Shown here: in pieces, positions 49,121 through 60,956 of the stretch
Numbering within the stretch: the stretch's first letter is position 1
How the letters are laid out: each line of letters begins with the position of its first letter
Notes under the pieces: generated by a model
Seen by the model: the letters and a program-made list of their open reading frames with translations, nothing else
Database searches by the model: none
What the model was told of the DNA's origin: nothing
Translations under genes and position numbers: made by a program
DNA from: Paraburkholderia oxyphila NBRC 105797
GTDB taxonomy: Bacteria; Pseudomonadota; Gammaproteobacteria; Burkholderiales; Burkholderiaceae
DNA: 64,000 nucleotides
Reading direction: 5' to 3'
NCBI RefSeq assembly: GCF_000685075.1
Contig: NZ_BAYD01000001.1
Span: 1 to 64,000, forward strand

Positions 49121-49894
49121 TCAGCGCGCGTGCGGGTGATGCTGTCCATGCCCGTGCGTATGCGGCTGCAACAGCACGAGCACCGCGCCCGCGCCGCCGT
49201 CATGCGGCCGTGCCTGGCAGAACGCGATCACTTCTTCCTTCTGCACGAGCCACGCGCGCACCTTGCCCTTGAGCACGGGCTCCTTGCCCACCGAGCCGAG
49301 CCCCTTGCCGTGAATCACGCGCACGCAGCGCAGCCCGCGCTTGCCCGCCTCGCGGATGAAAGTCTGCAGCGCCTCGCGCGCTTCCTCGCGGCGCATGCCG
49401 TGCAGGTCGAGCTGGGCCTGCACGATCCATGCGCCGCGCCGCAGCTTCTTGACGATTTCCTCGCTCACGCCGGGACGGTGGTAGTAGAGCGAGTCGTCGG
49501 TATCGAGCAAGGCTTCGGGGTCGAAGTCGTCGGAAATCGCCTCATGGAGGACCGCCTGCTCGTCGAGCTGCGTTTGCAGCGGCAGCGGCGCGGGCGCCGC
49601 GCGCCGGGGCTGCGCGCGCGGCGGCTGCTTGAGCTGCGCCACCTGGCCGATCTCGCGGCGAAACAGGTCGCTGTCGGCGGCCGCTTCCACGCGCGCCGCC
49701 TTGGCGGCCGCGCGCTCGCGTTCGCGCTGGCGCGTTTGCGTCTTCAGCGCGTCGCGCAGGCTGCCGAGGCCGGCGAAGCCGGGGGTGGCCTTGCCGGGTT
49801 CGGCAGCGGGCGTGACGGCAGGCATGGGCGCCGGGGCGGGGCGCGCGGATGCGGGGCGCTTGGGCTCGCCCGGATGGGGCACGTTCTTGGGCAT
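49121..49894 (-). CDS. Smr-domain protein
   Basis: Protein of 257 aa. Residues about 1-130 are Pro/Ala-rich and disordered with a charged helix (KTQTRQRERERAAAKAARVEAAA). The Smr domain is about residues 165-250: QLDLHGMRREEAREALQTFIREAG, then LRCVRVIHGKGLGS, with the LDLHG and HGKG motifs of the MutS2 C-terminal nuclease family. Small Smr proteins of this layout (YdaL/SmrA/SmrB-like) may cleave DNA or mRNA; the role here is not defined. Confidence 0.9.
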   Translation of the reverse strand: MPKNVPHPGEPKRPASARPAPAPMPAVTPAAEPGKATPGFAGLGSLRDALKTQTRQRERERAAAKAARVEAAADSDLFRREIGQVAQLKQPPRAQPRRAAPAPLPLQTQLDEQAVLHEAISDDFDPEALLDTDDSLYYHRPGVSEEIVKKLRRGAWIVQAQLDLHGMRREEAREALQTFIREAGKRGLRCVRVIHGKGLGSVGKEPVLKGKVRAWLVQKEEVIAFCQARPHDGGAGAVLVLLQPHTHGHGQHHPHAR

Positions 49895-50091
49895 GGCGAA
49901 AAAGGCTGGGTAAGGCGGTGGCGCCGCAAAAGCAAAGGGCCGCCGGCTGGCTGGCCGCGGCCCTCTTGCGATGCGCCGTCTGGCTCGATGGCGCTATTTT
50001 ACCGGCTGGCCGGCGTGCGACCCGTCGCGCCGCGTTGCGGGCCGGGTTGGCCCGATTCGCGGCCGGCCTCGAAGCCGGTTTGGCGAGCCGA

Positions 50092-51508
<1,417 letters not shown>

Positions 51509-53824
51509 ATGGCCAAAGCTCCTTATTCCGCGCAGGCGCAGGCATTGCCTAATCGCATGTCGCGTCTTTTCACTGAAATCCGCTGGCTCCTGCAGGTCGC
51601 GCTGGGCGTGTTCCTGCTGATGGCGCTCATCAGCTACAGCCGCCGTGATCCGAGCTGGACCCACGCCGCGCAGGTCGACCACATCTCGAACTGGGCGGGG
51701 CGCGTCGGCGCGTGGACCTCGGACATCCTGCTGCTGCTGTTCGGGCTCTCGGCCTACTGGTGGGTCGTGCTGCTCGCGCGCCATATCTCGAAGAATTACA
51801 AGCGCATCACGCGCCACGAAGCGCTCCCCGAGGACGATGACGACAAGCCGCGCGACCACAGCTGGGTGGCCGAAGGCCTCGCGTTTGTGCTCGTGCTGCT
51901 CGCCTGCGACGGCATCGAGGCGCTGCGCATGTGGTCGCTCAAGGTGCAACTGCCGCGCGCGCCGGGCGGCGTGGTGGGCGAGGCCGTCGCGCACGGCGTC
52001 TCGCACGCGCTCGGCTTCACGGGCGGCACGCTCGCGCTGTTGCTGGCGCTCGCGATCGGCTTGTCGCTGTATTTCCGGTTTTCGTGGCTGAACGTGGCCG
52101 AAAGGGTGGGCGAGTCGATCATCAACGCGGTGACGATGGCGAAGCTGCACCGCGAGGCGGGCCGCGACCGCAAGCTCGGCGAGGTCGCCGCGGTCAAGCG
52201 CGAGGGCAAGGTCGAGCGCGGCCGCGTGAAGATCGAGGAGCACGAGCCGGTCACGATCGTGCCGCCGGTGGTCACGCCGCAGCGCTCCGAGCGCGTGGAA
52301 AAGGAGCGCCAGGTGCCGCTCTTCACCGACTTGCCGGGCGACTCCACCTTGCCGCCCATCTCGCTGCTCGACCCGGCACCCAAGACCCAGGAAACGATTT
52401 CGGACGACACGCTCGAGTTCACCTCGCGCCTGATCGAAAAGAAGCTCAAGGATTTTGGCGTGGACGTGGCCGTAGTGGCCGCGTATCCGGGCCCGGTCGT
52501 CACGCGCTATGAGATCGAGCCTGCCACCGGCGTGAAGGGCAGCCAGATCGTGGGCCTCGCGAAGGACCTCGCGCGCTCGCTCTCGCTCGTCTCGATCCGC
52601 GTGGTGGAGACGATCCCCGGCAAGAACTACATGGCGCTCGAGTTGCCGAACCAGCGCCGCCAGACCGTGCGCCTCTCTGAAATCCTCGGCTCGGCCGTCT
52701 ATGCGGACGCGCCTTCGGCGCTCACCATGGGGCTCGGCAAGGACATCGGCGGCAAGCCCGTTTGCGCCGATCTTGCGAAGATGCCCCACCTGCTCGTGGC
52801 CGGCACGACCGGCTCGGGCAAGTCGGTGGGGATCAACGCGATGATCCTGTCGCTGCTCTACAAGGCGAGCGCCGAGCAGGTGCGCATGATCCTGATCGAC
52901 CCGAAGATGCTTGAAATGAGCGTCTACGAGGGCATTCCGCATCTGTTGTGTCCGGTGGTGACCGACATGCGCCAGGCCGGCAACGCGCTGAACTGGACGG
53001 TCGCCGAGATGGAGCGCCGCTACAAGCTCATGAGCAAGCTGGGCGTGCGCAATCTCGCGGGCTACAACAACAAGATCGAAGAGGCGAACAAGCGCGAGGA
53101 GAAGATCCCGAACCCGTTCAGCCTCACGCCCGACGATCCGGAGCCGTGCCAGAAGCTGCCGAATATCGTGGTCGTGATCGACGAACTCGCCGACCTCATG
53201 ATGGTGGTCGGCAAGAAGGTCGAAGAGCTGATCGCGCGTATCGCGCAGAAGGCGCGCGCAGCGGGTATTCACCTGATTCTCGCGACGCAGCGGCCTTCGG
53301 TGGACGTCATCACCGGCCTCATCAAGGCCAACGTGCCCACGCGGATTGCGTTCCAGGTGTCCTCGAAGATCGACTCGCGCACGATTCTCGACCAGATGGG
53401 CGCCGAGTCGCTGCTCGGCATGGGCGACATGCTCTACCTGCCGCCGGGCTCGGGGCTGCCCGTGCGCGTGCACGGCGCGTTCGTCGCCGACGAAGAAGTG
53501 CATCGCGTGGTCGACAAGCTCAAGGAGCAGGGCGAGCCGAACTATATCGAAGGGATTCTGGAAGGCGGCGTGGCGGGCGAGGGCGACGAAGGCTCGGCCG
53601 GCGCTTCGGGCACCGGCGACGAGTCCGATCCGCTCTACGACCAGGCCGTCGAGGTAGTCATCAAGAACCGGCGCGCGTCGATTTCGCTCGTGCAGCGGCA
53701 TCTGCGCATCGGCTATAACCGTGCGGCGCGCCTGCTCGAGCAGATGGAGCAATCGGGGCTCGTTTCGGCGATGTCGTCGAGCGGCAACCGCGAGATCCTC
53801 GCGCCCGCGCGCGACGCCGATTGA
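51509..53824 (+). CDS. ftsK: DNA translocase FtsK
   Basis: Protein of 771 aa from [11 protein letters not shown]; the frame extends upstream to 51467. The N-terminal quarter has hydrophobic membrane helices, then a short linker, so this is a compact FtsK. The motor has Walker [16 protein letters not shown] near residue 431 and Walker [16 protein letters not shown] near residue 553, and the C-terminal winged-helix gamma domain is [41 protein letters not shown]. It pumps DNA during division and activates XerCD at dif. It lies upstream of lolA, a common bacterial order. Confidence 0.97.
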   Translation: MAKAPYSAQAQALPNRMSRLFTEIRWLLQVALGVFLLMALISYSRRDPSWTHAAQVDHISNWAGRVGAWTSDILLLLFGLSAYWWVVLLARHISKNYKRITRHEALPEDDDDKPRDHSWVAEGLAFVLVLLACDGIEALRMWSLKVQLPRAPGGVVGEAVAHGVSHALGFTGGTLALLLALAIGLSLYFRFSWLNVAERVGESIINAVTMAKLHREAGRDRKLGEVAAVKREGKVERGRVKIEEHEPVTIVPPVVTPQRSERVEKERQVPLFTDLPGDSTLPPISLLDPAPKTQETISDDTLEFTSRLIEKKLKDFGVDVAVVAAYPGPVVTRYEIEPATGVKGSQIVGLAKDLARSLSLVSIRVVETIPGKNYMALELPNQRRQTVRLSEILGSAVYADAPSALTMGLGKDIGGKPVCADLAKMPHLLVAGTTGSGKSVGINAMILSLLYKASAEQVRMILIDPKMLEMSVYEGIPHLLCPVVTDMRQAGNALNWTVAEMERRYKLMSKLGVRNLAGYNNKIEEANKREEKIPNPFSLTPDDPEPCQKLPNIVVVIDELADLMMVVGKKVEELIARIAQKARAAGIHLILATQRPSVDVITGLIKANVPTRIAFQVSSKIDSRTILDQMGAESLLGMGDMLYLPPGSGLPVRVHGAFVADEEVHRVVDKLKEQGEPNYIEGILEGGVAGEGDEGSAGASGTGDESDPLYDQAVEVVIKNRRASISLVQRHLRIGYNRAARLLEQMEQSGLVSAMSSSGNREILAPARDAD

Positions 53825-53898
53825 GGTCGATCGACGTCGTCCACGGCGCCTGCACCGCGCCGGCGCAGGCACACATTGTGGTTTTGGGAGAACGATAG

Positions 53899-54609
53899 AT
53901 GCAGTTTCAGGTTGGGCAACACACCCGTTTGACGCTGGGCCGCGCCGGGCGCGCGCTCTTCGCGGCGCTTGGCGCGTCGCTCGTCATGGCCTCGCACGCG
54001 TATGCGAGCGGCACCGATCAACTGAAGCAGTTCGTCGCGCAGGTCCACGCCGCGCGCGGCAACTTCGTGCAACGCGAACTGAAGACGCCCACGAACGCGA
54101 AGAACGCGAGCGACGCCATTGCCACGGCCATGTCGAGCTCCAGGACATCGAGCGGCACCTTCGTGTTCGCGCGTCCCGGCAAGTTCATCTGGACCTACGA
54201 GAAGCCGTATCAGCAACTGCTGCAATCCGACGGCGACAACCTCTATGTCTACGACAAGGACCTGAACCAGGTCACCGAGCGCAAGCTCGGCGGCGCGCTC
54301 GGCGCGAGCCCGGCCGCGATCCTGTTCGGCAGCAACGATCTGGACAAGAACTTCACGCTCACCGACGCGGGCGTGAAGGATGGCATCGACTGGCTGGAGC
54401 TGATTCCGAAGTCGAAGGACACGCAGTTCAAGAGCGTGGGCATCGGCTTTCGCGATGGCAATCTCGAAGCGATGGAACTGCACGACGTGTTCGGCAACGT
54501 GACGCTGCTCACGTTCTCCAACATCGAGAAGAATCCGTCGCTGCCGGCGTCGACCTTCAAGTTCGTGCGGCCCAAGGGCGCCGACCTGATCACGGGTGGC
54601 GGGAACTGA
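53899..54609 (+). CDS. lolA: Outer-membrane lipoprotein carrier protein LolA
   Basis: Protein of 236 aa. A signal peptide precedes the mature start near [57 protein letters not shown] and [15 protein letters not shown] are LolA blocks. It ferries lipoproteins across the periplasm from LolCDE to LolB. It starts 74 bp after ftsK and is probably co-transcribed with it. A Ser/Thr-rich insertion ([10 protein letters not shown]) is local. Confidence 0.95.
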   Translation: MQFQVGQHTRLTLGRAGRALFAALGASLVMASHAYASGTDQLKQFVAQVHAARGNFVQRELKTPTNAKNASDAIATAMSSSRTSSGTFVFARPGKFIWTYEKPYQQLLQSDGDNLYVYDKDLNQVTERKLGGALGASPAAILFGSNDLDKNFTLTDAGVKDGIDWLELIPKSKDTQFKSVGIGFRDGNLEAMELHDVFGNVTLLTFSNIEKNPSLPASTFKFVRPKGADLITGGGN

Positions 54610-54643
54610 TCCGCGCGACGTGACGCGACAAGCGATGTCACAA

Positions 54644-54676
54644 AAAAGGGGGCGGCTCGATGGGGCCGCCCCCTTT
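54644..54676. terminator. Intrinsic terminator after lolA
   Basis: Arms aaaagggggcggc / gccgcccccttt with a loop of about seven bases, between lolA and the convergent MBL-fold gene. Confidence 0.9.
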
Positions 54677-54710
54677 TGCTATGGGCTATAGGTGCCGCGC
54701 ACTCGCGCGC

Positions 54711-55781
54711 TCAGACCGAAAAGCGCAGCACGCCCTTGTCGTCCACCTTGCGCTTGAGCTTGCCCGAGAGCCACAGCAGGTTCAGGTGGGCGAGCGCTTC
54801 ACCCATCGCGAAGGTCAACTGATGCATGTCGAGCGCGCGCTTGAACATGATCGGCACGATGTCGGCGGCGCATTGCGGCGCGCGCTCGCAGGCTTCCATC
54901 ACTTCGGCGAGGCGCGCGTCGTGGTGCGCGCGCAATTGTCCGATGCGCGTGTGCACGCCGCGGAACGGCTTGCCGTGCGAGGGCAGCACGAGCGTGTCCT
55001 CGGCCATGGCCTCGTAGCGTCCGAGCGATTCGAGGTAGAGGCCGAGAGGATTGCCCTCCGGCTCCATGTCGAACACGGAAACGTTGGTCGAGATGCGTGG
55101 CAACACCATGTCACCCGAGATCAGCACGCCGAGCGATTCGCACAGCAGCGCGCAATGCTCGGGCGAGTGGCCGTAACCCGTGACGACACGCCAGTCGCGG
55201 CCGCCGATCGACACCGTGTCGGCCTCGCGCAGCCGGCGGTATTGCGGCGGCAGCGCCGGCACGAGGTTCGAGTAGTAGTTACGGCGGTTGCGCAGCTGAT
55301 CGAGCGAGGCCTCGTCGGTCACGCCGTGGCGCGCGAAATGGCGTGCCGCGCCTTCGCCGCCCGCGTTCGAGCCGTTGCCCGAGGCCAGCACGCACGCGCT
55401 CATGTATTCGCCGAGCGTCGCCCACAGGCGCACGTCCCAGCGCTTCTTCTCGCCGCCCGCGCAGATCCAGTGCGCAAGGCCGATATGGTCCGGATGGCAG
55501 TGCGTGACGATCACGCGCAGCACCGGCAGGCCTTCGAGCTGGGAGTCGAACACCTGCTCCCAGTGCACCTTGATCGTGTCGTCGGTGATGCCGCAGTCCA
55601 CCACGGTCCAGCCTTGCTGGCCGTCGATCTCGTCGCGCAGCAGCCAGAGGTTGATGTGATCGAGCACGAACGGTAGCGGCATGCGCAGCCATTTCACGCC
55701 GGGCGCGACTTCGAAGGCGAGGCCGGGTTCGGGCAGGGTATCGGCGAAGGGGTAGTCGAGCTGGTGTTCGAGGGCGTTCAT
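54711..55781 (-). CDS. Metallo-beta-lactamase-fold hydrolase
   Basis: Protein of 356 aa from MNALEHQLDYPFAD. The zinc motif HxHxDH is THCHPDHIGLAHWI near residue 103, with further ligands in VVTGYGHSPEHC and the aspartate in LISGDMVLP. The C-terminal 100 residues hold a helical domain with LVLPSHGKPFRGVHTRI. The family hydrolyses thioesters, lactones and other esters; the substrate is not known. A MerR regulator of the LiuR type is divergently placed. Confidence 0.88.
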   Translation of the reverse strand: MNALEHQLDYPFADTLPEPGLAFEVAPGVKWLRMPLPFVLDHINLWLLRDEIDGQQGWTVVDCGITDDTIKVHWEQVFDSQLEGLPVLRVIVTHCHPDHIGLAHWICAGGEKKRWDVRLWATLGEYMSACVLASGNGSNAGGEGAARHFARHGVTDEASLDQLRNRRNYYSNLVPALPPQYRRLREADTVSIGGRDWRVVTGYGHSPEHCALLCESLGVLISGDMVLPRISTNVSVFDMEPEGNPLGLYLESLGRYEAMAEDTLVLPSHGKPFRGVHTRIGQLRAHHDARLAEVMEACERAPQCAADIVPIMFKRALDMHQLTFAMGEALAHLNLLWLSGKLKRKVDDKGVLRFSV

Positions 55782-55929
55782 TGGGGTCTCGTCTGATCTA
55801 ATTATGCGGGGCTGATGACGGCCGGCGCCGCCGTCTGGCCTCATTGTCGCTGCATTGCGCAATTCCTGCAGGGAAACCGGGAGAATGTTCCGGTACGCGG
55901 AACATTCGGGCGGTTGCACAACCTATGCG

Positions 55930-55945
55930 TTGACGATAACGTAAA
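55930..55945. promoter_or_regulatory. Likely MerR (LiuR-like) operator
   Basis: TTGACGATAACGTAAA is an imperfect dyad (12 of 16 positions symmetrical), about 66 bp before the MerR gene and 149 bp before the divergent MBL gene. It resembles TTGACG/CGTAAA-type sites reported for LiuR-like regulators; this is inference. Confidence 0.5.
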
Positions 55946-56010
55946 CGTCGATTCCAACGATAGCCCAGCCGCCGGGTCCACCCCGGCTGGCGCGAGGCGC
56001 GCTTTCCGAC

Positions 56011-56436
56011 ATGACCCAGTACACGATTACCGAGCTCGCCCGCGAATTTGACGTGACGCCACGTGCGATCCGTTTCTACGAGGATCAGGGCCTGCTCGCG
56101 CCGAGCCGCGAAGGGGCGGGCGGCCTCAAGCGCGTGTTTTCGGGGCGTGATCGCACGCGACTGAAGCTCACGCTGCGCGGCAAGCGCCTCGGCTTCACGC
56201 TCAACGAGATTCGCGCGCTGCTCGATCTCTACGATTCGCCCACGGATACGCTGCCGCAGCTCCAGGCGTTCCTCGACACCGTGGTGCACCACCGCGAGAT
56301 ACTGGAGCGTCAGCGCGCCGATCTGGACGCCACGCTCGAAGACCTCGCACAATACGAGACCCAGGCGCGCGCGCTGCTCGCAAAGAACGCCGCGGGCGAG
56401 CGGATTGCGCCGCTCGTACTGCCCGACGATCAGTAG
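56011..56436 (+). CDS. MerR-family transcriptional regulator, LiuR-like
   Basis: Protein of 141 aa. YTITELAREFDVTPRAIRFYEDQGLLAPSREG is the MerR winged helix, followed by RVFSGRDRTRLKLTLRGKRLGFTLNEIRALLDLYDS and a coiled dimer helix (REILERQRADLDATLEDLAQYE). The short C-terminus has no metal-binding cysteines, which fits LiuR-type regulators of leucine and fatty acid catabolism. Neighbours include a thiolase and aceK. It starts 229 bp from the divergent MBL gene. Confidence 0.9.
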   Translation: MTQYTITELAREFDVTPRAIRFYEDQGLLAPSREGAGGLKRVFSGRDRTRLKLTLRGKRLGFTLNEIRALLDLYDSPTDTLPQLQAFLDTVVHHREILERQRADLDATLEDLAQYETQARALLAKNAAGERIAPLVLPDDQ

Positions 56437-56487
56437 CCGGCGCTGGCCCGTCTTCGCGTCACGCCGTCGAGCCGAGGTGAATGCGTC

Positions 56488-58308
56488 ATGAGACATTTTC
56501 CGAAACTGCTTTCATCGCAGATCGGCTTCGACGTTGCGCAGACGATGCTCGAAGGCTTCAATCGTCACTACCGCAACTTCTGCGCGGCGGCCGTGCGCGC
56601 GCGCGAATGCTTCGAGGCGCGCGACTGGCGCAGCCTGCAACAGCTCGCGCGCGAGCGCATTGCGTCTTACGACGAGTGCGTGCGCGAGTGTGTGATGGCG
56701 CTCGAAGACGAGTACGACGCGGAAAGCATCGACGACGAGGTCTGGGAGCAGATCAAGCTGCACTACATCGGCCTGCTGACGACGCACCGGCAGCCCGAGT
56801 GCGCCGAGACCTTCTTCAACTCGGTGTGCTGCCAGATCCTGCATCGCTCGTACTTCAACAACGACTTCATCTTCGTGCGGCCCGCGATCTCGACCGAATA
56901 CATCGAGAACGACGAGCCCGCGGCCAGGCCCACCTACCGCGCGTACTATCCGGGCAAGGACGGGCTGGCGCCCACGCTCGCGCGCATCGTCACGAATTTT
57001 CAGCTCCAAACGCCGTTCGAGGACCTCGATCGCGACGTGGACTGCGTGATGCGCACGATGCTCGACACCTTCGGCGTAGTCGAGCCCAAACCCAACTTCC
57101 AGATTCACGCGCTCGCGTCGCTGTTCTTTCGCAACCAGTCGGCGTATATCGTCGGGCGCATCATCAACGGCGATCTGCTCGTGCCGTTCGTGGTGCCCAT
57201 CCGCCACACGGACGACGGCAAGCTCGCGCTCGACACCGTGCTCCTGCGCCTCGACGAGCTGCTCGTCATGTTCAGCTTCTCGCACTCGTACTTCCTCGTG
57301 GACATGGGCGTGCCGTCCGCCTATGTGGAGTTCCTGCGCACGATCATGCCGCGCAAGGCGAAGGGCGAGATCTACACGTCGCTCGGGCTGCAGAAGCAGG
57401 GCAAGAACCTCTTCTATCGCGACCTGCTGCATCACCTCAAGCATTCGAGCGATCAGTTCATCACCGCGCCCGGTATCCGCGGCATGGTCATGATCGTGTT
57501 CACGCTGCCGTCGTTTCCGTACGTGTTCAAGGTGATCAAGGACAGCTTTCCCGCGCCGAAGGAAACCACGCGCGAGCAGGTGGAAGCGAAGTACCAGCTC
57601 GTGAAGCGCCACGACCGCCTCGGACGCCTCGCCGATACGCTCGAATATTCGAGCGTCGCGCTGCCCGTCGCGCGCCTGGCCGAAGCGCTCGTGCGCGAGC
57701 TCGAAACGCTCGCGCCTTCGATGATCGAGTACGAGGGCGAGAACCTCGTGATTCGCCATCTCTACATCGAGCGCCGCATGGTGCCGCTCAATATCTGGCT
57801 GCAGAACGGCAGCGACGAAGAAGTCGAGCACGGCATCCGCGAATACGGCAATGCGGTGAAGGACCTGATGCGCGCGAACATCTTTCCGGGCGACATGCTC
57901 TACAAGAATTTCGGCGTGACGCGCCACGGCCGCGTGGTGTTCTACGACTATGACGAGATCGAATATCTGACCGAATGCAACGTGCGCGCGGTGCCCGCGC
58001 CACGTAATGAGGAAGACGAACTATCTGCCGAGCCGTGGTACGGAGTTGGCCCGCACGATATTTTCCCGGAGACGTACCGGACGTTTCTGCTCGGCGACCC
58101 GCGCGTGCGGCGCTATTTCCTCGAGCATCACGCCGACTTCTTCGACCCGGCACTGTGGCAGGAGAGCAAGGCGCGCCTGCTCGCGGGCGAGGTGCCCGAC
58201 TGCCTGCCGTACGACGCGGCGGTGCGCTTTCGCACGCGCTATCCCGAGCGCTTCGCGCAGGACGACGCCGACGGCGAGGCCGATGAGAACGACGCACGCG
58301 CCGCATGA
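56488..58308 (+). CDS. aceK: Bifunctional isocitrate dehydrogenase kinase/phosphatase
   Basis: Protein of 606 aa (E. coli 578). [23 protein letters not shown] near residue 335 holds the ATP-binding lysine, and [37 protein letters not shown] near residues 470-505 is the catalytic block. [22 protein letters not shown] follows. It phosphorylates and inactivates isocitrate dehydrogenase during growth on acetate or fatty acids, sending carbon to the glyoxylate shunt. The C-terminal tail is acidic. It begins 51 bp after the MerR gene and is 57 bp before a thiolase, on the same strand. Confidence 0.97.
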   Translation: MRHFPKLLSSQIGFDVAQTMLEGFNRHYRNFCAAAVRARECFEARDWRSLQQLARERIASYDECVRECVMALEDEYDAESIDDEVWEQIKLHYIGLLTTHRQPECAETFFNSVCCQILHRSYFNNDFIFVRPAISTEYIENDEPAARPTYRAYYPGKDGLAPTLARIVTNFQLQTPFEDLDRDVDCVMRTMLDTFGVVEPKPNFQIHALASLFFRNQSAYIVGRIINGDLLVPFVVPIRHTDDGKLALDTVLLRLDELLVMFSFSHSYFLVDMGVPSAYVEFLRTIMPRKAKGEIYTSLGLQKQGKNLFYRDLLHHLKHSSDQFITAPGIRGMVMIVFTLPSFPYVFKVIKDSFPAPKETTREQVEAKYQLVKRHDRLGRLADTLEYSSVALPVARLAEALVRELETLAPSMIEYEGENLVIRHLYIERRMVPLNIWLQNGSDEEVEHGIREYGNAVKDLMRANIFPGDMLYKNFGVTRHGRVVFYDYDEIEYLTECNVRAVPAPRNEEDELSAEPWYGVGPHDIFPETYRTFLLGDPRVRRYFLEHHADFFDPALWQESKARLLAGEVPDCLPYDAAVRFRTRYPERFAQDDADGEADENDARAA

Positions 58309-58365
58309 GGCACGTGGCGGACTACGAACTTTCGATCATCGATGGATCGAGTAAGGAGGCTGGAC

Positions 58366-59559
58366 ATGAGTGAGACGCAGAAGGATCCGGTTGTGATCGT
58401 GGCGGCGACGCGCACGCCGATGGCCGGTTTTCAGGGCGATTTCGCCTCGCTGGCAGCGCCGCAACTGGGTGCGGCGGCAATTGCGGCCGCGGTGGAGCGC
58501 GCGGGCCTCAAGCCCGAGCAGGTCGACGAGGTCGTGATGGGCTGCGTGCTGCCCGCCGGCCAGGGCCAGGCGCCCGCGCGCCAGGCGGCGCTCGGGGCTG
58601 GCCTGCCGCTCGCGGCGGGCGCGACCACGGTGAACAAGATGTGCGGCTCGGGCATGCGCGCGGCGATGTTCGCGCACGACATGCTGCTGGCGGGCTCCGC
58701 CGACGTGATCGTTGCGGGCGGCATGGAGAGCATGTCGAACGCGCCGTATCTGCTGCCCAAGGCGCGCGCGGGCATGCGCATGGGGCACGGCCAGGTGCTC
58801 GATCACATGTTCCTCGACGGACTCGAAGACGCCTACGACAAGGGCCGCCTGATGGGGACGTTCGCCGAGGAGTGCGCGAGCGAATTCGACTTCTCGCGCG
58901 AGAGCCAGGACGCCTTTGCGATCGAGTCGCTCAAGCGCGCGAAACGCGCCAACGAGGACGGCTCGTTTGCCTGGGAGATCGCGCCGGTGAAGGTCGCCAC
59001 GCGCGCGGGCGAGACGACGATCGAGCGCGACGAGCAGCCGTTCAAGGCCAATCTCGACAAGATCCCGACGCTCAAGCCCGCCTTCAGCAAGACGGGCACG
59101 GTGACGGCCGCGAATTCGTCGTCGATTTCGGACGGCGCGGCGGCGCTCGTGATGATGCGCGAATCCACGGCAAAGCGCCTCGGCGTCAAGCCGCTCGCGC
59201 GCGTGACCGGCCATTCGACCTTCGCGCAGCAGCCCGCGAAGTTCACGACCGCGCCCGTGGGCGCGATCGCGAAGCTCTTCGGGAAGACCGGCTGGAAGGC
59301 CTCCGATGTCGATCTCTACGAGATCAACGAGGCGTTTGCCGTGGTCACGATGGCGGCGATGAAGGAGCACGACCTGCCGCACGAGAAGGTCAACGTGAAT
59401 GGCGGCGCGTGCGCGCTGGGCCACCCGATTGGCGCATCGGGCGCGCGCATTCTCGTCACGCTGATCGGCGCATTGCGCGCACGCGGGCTCAAGCGCGGCG
59501 TCGCGAGCCTGTGCATTGGCGGCGGCGAAGCGACCGCAATGGGCGTCGAACTCATGTAG
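58366..59559 (+). CDS. Acetyl-CoA C-acetyltransferase (thiolase)
   Basis: Protein of 397 aa after the ribosome site aaggagg. The acyl-binding cysteine is Cys93 in NKMCGSGM, His353 is in ALGHPIGASGAR and the second cysteine is Cys383 in LCIGGGEATA. These three make the thiolase site. It interconverts acetyl-CoA and acetoacetyl-CoA, or longer acyl-CoAs. Position after aceK fits a role in fatty acid or ketone body use, and control by the LiuR-like protein is possible. Confidence 0.93.
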   Translation: MSETQKDPVVIVAATRTPMAGFQGDFASLAAPQLGAAAIAAAVERAGLKPEQVDEVVMGCVLPAGQGQAPARQAALGAGLPLAAGATTVNKMCGSGMRAAMFAHDMLLAGSADVIVAGGMESMSNAPYLLPKARAGMRMGHGQVLDHMFLDGLEDAYDKGRLMGTFAEECASEFDFSRESQDAFAIESLKRAKRANEDGSFAWEIAPVKVATRAGETTIERDEQPFKANLDKIPTLKPAFSKTGTVTAANSSSISDGAAALVMMRESTAKRLGVKPLARVTGHSTFAQQPAKFTTAPVGAIAKLFGKTGWKASDVDLYEINEAFAVVTMAAMKEHDLPHEKVNVNGGACALGHPIGASGARILVTLIGALRARGLKRGVASLCIGGGEATAMGVELM

Positions 59560-59653
59560 GCTTGTGCTTGAAACGCGCCGCGGGGAGGCGGCGCCTCGCA
59601 ATACCGGCACGCGGCGCAGCAAAAAAACCGCGGCACCCGAAAAAGGTGGCGAC

Positions 59654-60331
59654 ATGAAAACAGCGTTGATCGTGGGCGCGTCGCGGGGCCTCGGCCTCGA
59701 ATTCGCGCGCCAGTATGCGAAGGCCGGCTGGCGCGTGCTGGCCACGGCGCGATCCGATGAGGCGCTCAGGGCGCTGAACGCGCTCGGCGCCCAGACACTT
59801 CCGCTCGACATCGCGCAGCCTGAGGACATCGCCGCGCTCGGCGCGAAGCTCGACGGCGAGCGGCTCGACGTGGCGCTCATCGTGTCGGGCGTCTACGGCC
59901 CGCGCACCGAGGGCGTCGAAGCCATCAGCGCCGCAGACTTCGAGTACGTGATGAACACCAACGTGCGCGGCCCGATGCAGCTCATTCCGATCCTGCTGCC
60001 GCTCGTCGAAGCGGCGTACGGTGTGCTCGGCGTGCTGTCGAGCCGCATGGGCAGCATCACGCAGACGACCGGCACGACGGGCTGGCTCTATCGCGCGAGC
60101 AAGGCGGCGGTCAACGACGTCATCAAGATCGCCTCGCTGCAGACCCGCCGCGCGACCTGCATCGCGCTCCATCCGGGCTGGGTGCGCACCGAAATGGGTG
60201 GAGCGCACGCGGCCATCGACGCGGCGGCGAGCGTCGCCGGCATGCGCGAAGTCGTGGCTGAGGCGGCCGCCGCGCGCGACGTCTTCAACGGACGCTTTTT
60301 CCAGTACGACGGCACCGAGCTCGACTGGTGA
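59654..60331 (+). CDS. Short-chain dehydrogenase/reductase
   Basis: Protein of 225 aa from MKTALIVGASRGLGLEFARQY, the NAD(P)-binding GxxxGxG loop. LIVSGVYGPR (in place of NNAG), SSRMGSITQ and YRASKAAVNDVI give the catalytic Ser-Tyr-Lys, and ALHPGWVRTEMGG follows. The short length is that of the C-factor-like SDR group. The substrate is unknown. It lies 94 bp after the thiolase on the same strand. Confidence 0.9.
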   Translation: MKTALIVGASRGLGLEFARQYAKAGWRVLATARSDEALRALNALGAQTLPLDIAQPEDIAALGAKLDGERLDVALIVSGVYGPRTEGVEAISAADFEYVMNTNVRGPMQLIPILLPLVEAAYGVLGVLSSRMGSITQTTGTTGWLYRASKAAVNDVIKIASLQTRRATCIALHPGWVRTEMGGAHAAIDAAASVAGMREVVAEAAAARDVFNGRFFQYDGTELDW

Positions 60332-60437
60332 GTGGTGTATCCGCGTAATAATCGTGTTCTGGGGCCGCAACGCTTGCGCGAGCGGCCCTTTGTGTTTTGT
60401 TCTGCCGAGTGGTGCGACATCGCACACCCTCGTATGC

Positions 60438-60487
60438 AATCGCATTTAATCGCATTTAATCGCACTTGATCGCACTTGATCGCACGT
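60438..60487. repeat. Five tandem copies of a 10-base unit
   Basis: aatcgcattt x2, aatcgcactt, gatcgcactt and gatcgcacgt, head to tail just before the YchJ gene. The first copies differ from the last by one or two bases. Confidence 0.9.
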
Positions 60488-60503
60488 GAAGGATCGTTAT
60501 TCA

Positions 60504-60956
60504 ATGACCGCTGAACTCAAGCGCGCCGCGCGCCCGCTCGACTGCCCTTGTGGCGGTGCCGCGCCCAATCTGAAATCGGGCGCAAAGGCGCCGCGCTTTG
60601 CCGACTGCTGCGGCCGCTTCATCGATGGCGGTGCGCTGCCCGCCACGGCGTTCGAGCTGATGCGCTCGCGCTACACGGCCTACGTGCTGGGCGAGGCCGA
60701 CTATCTGCGTGCGACCTGGGCCGTCGAGACCTGTCCCGCCGATCTCGACGCCGACCCTAATGCTCCCGGCGCTCCGCGCTGGCTGGGCCTTGCCATCAAG
60801 CGCCACGAGGCCATTGATGCGACGCATGCGCTGGTCGAATTCGTCGCGCGCTACAAGAGCGGTGGGCGCGCGTATCGCCTGCACGAGCTGAGCCGCTTCA
60901 CGCGCGGCCAGGACGGCCGCTGGCGCTACGTCGACGGCGACATCCTCGAGGGCTGA
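60504..60956 (+). CDS. ychJ: YchJ-family (UPF0225) SEC-C-type protein
   Basis: Protein of 150 aa from the ATG after aaggatcgttattca; a GTG at 60486 would add six residues. The N-terminal motif is CPCGGAAP, followed by FADCCGRFIDG, and then an NTF2-like part (LMRSRYTAYVLGEADYLRATW). The cysteines suggest zinc binding. Function is unknown; in E. coli ychJ is likewise a gene of unknown role. The tandem 10-base repeat directly precedes it. Confidence 0.88.
   Translation: MTAELKRAARPLDCPCGGAAPNLKSGAKAPRFADCCGRFIDGGALPATAFELMRSRYTAYVLGEADYLRATWAVETCPADLDADPNAPGAPRWLGLAIKRHEAIDATHALVEFVARYKSGGRAYRLHELSRFTRGQDGRWRYVDGDILEG

Noticed and set aside
60438..60487. Repeat array as a CRISPR
   Set aside because: The 10-base units are directly joined with no spacers, and no cas gene is nearby.
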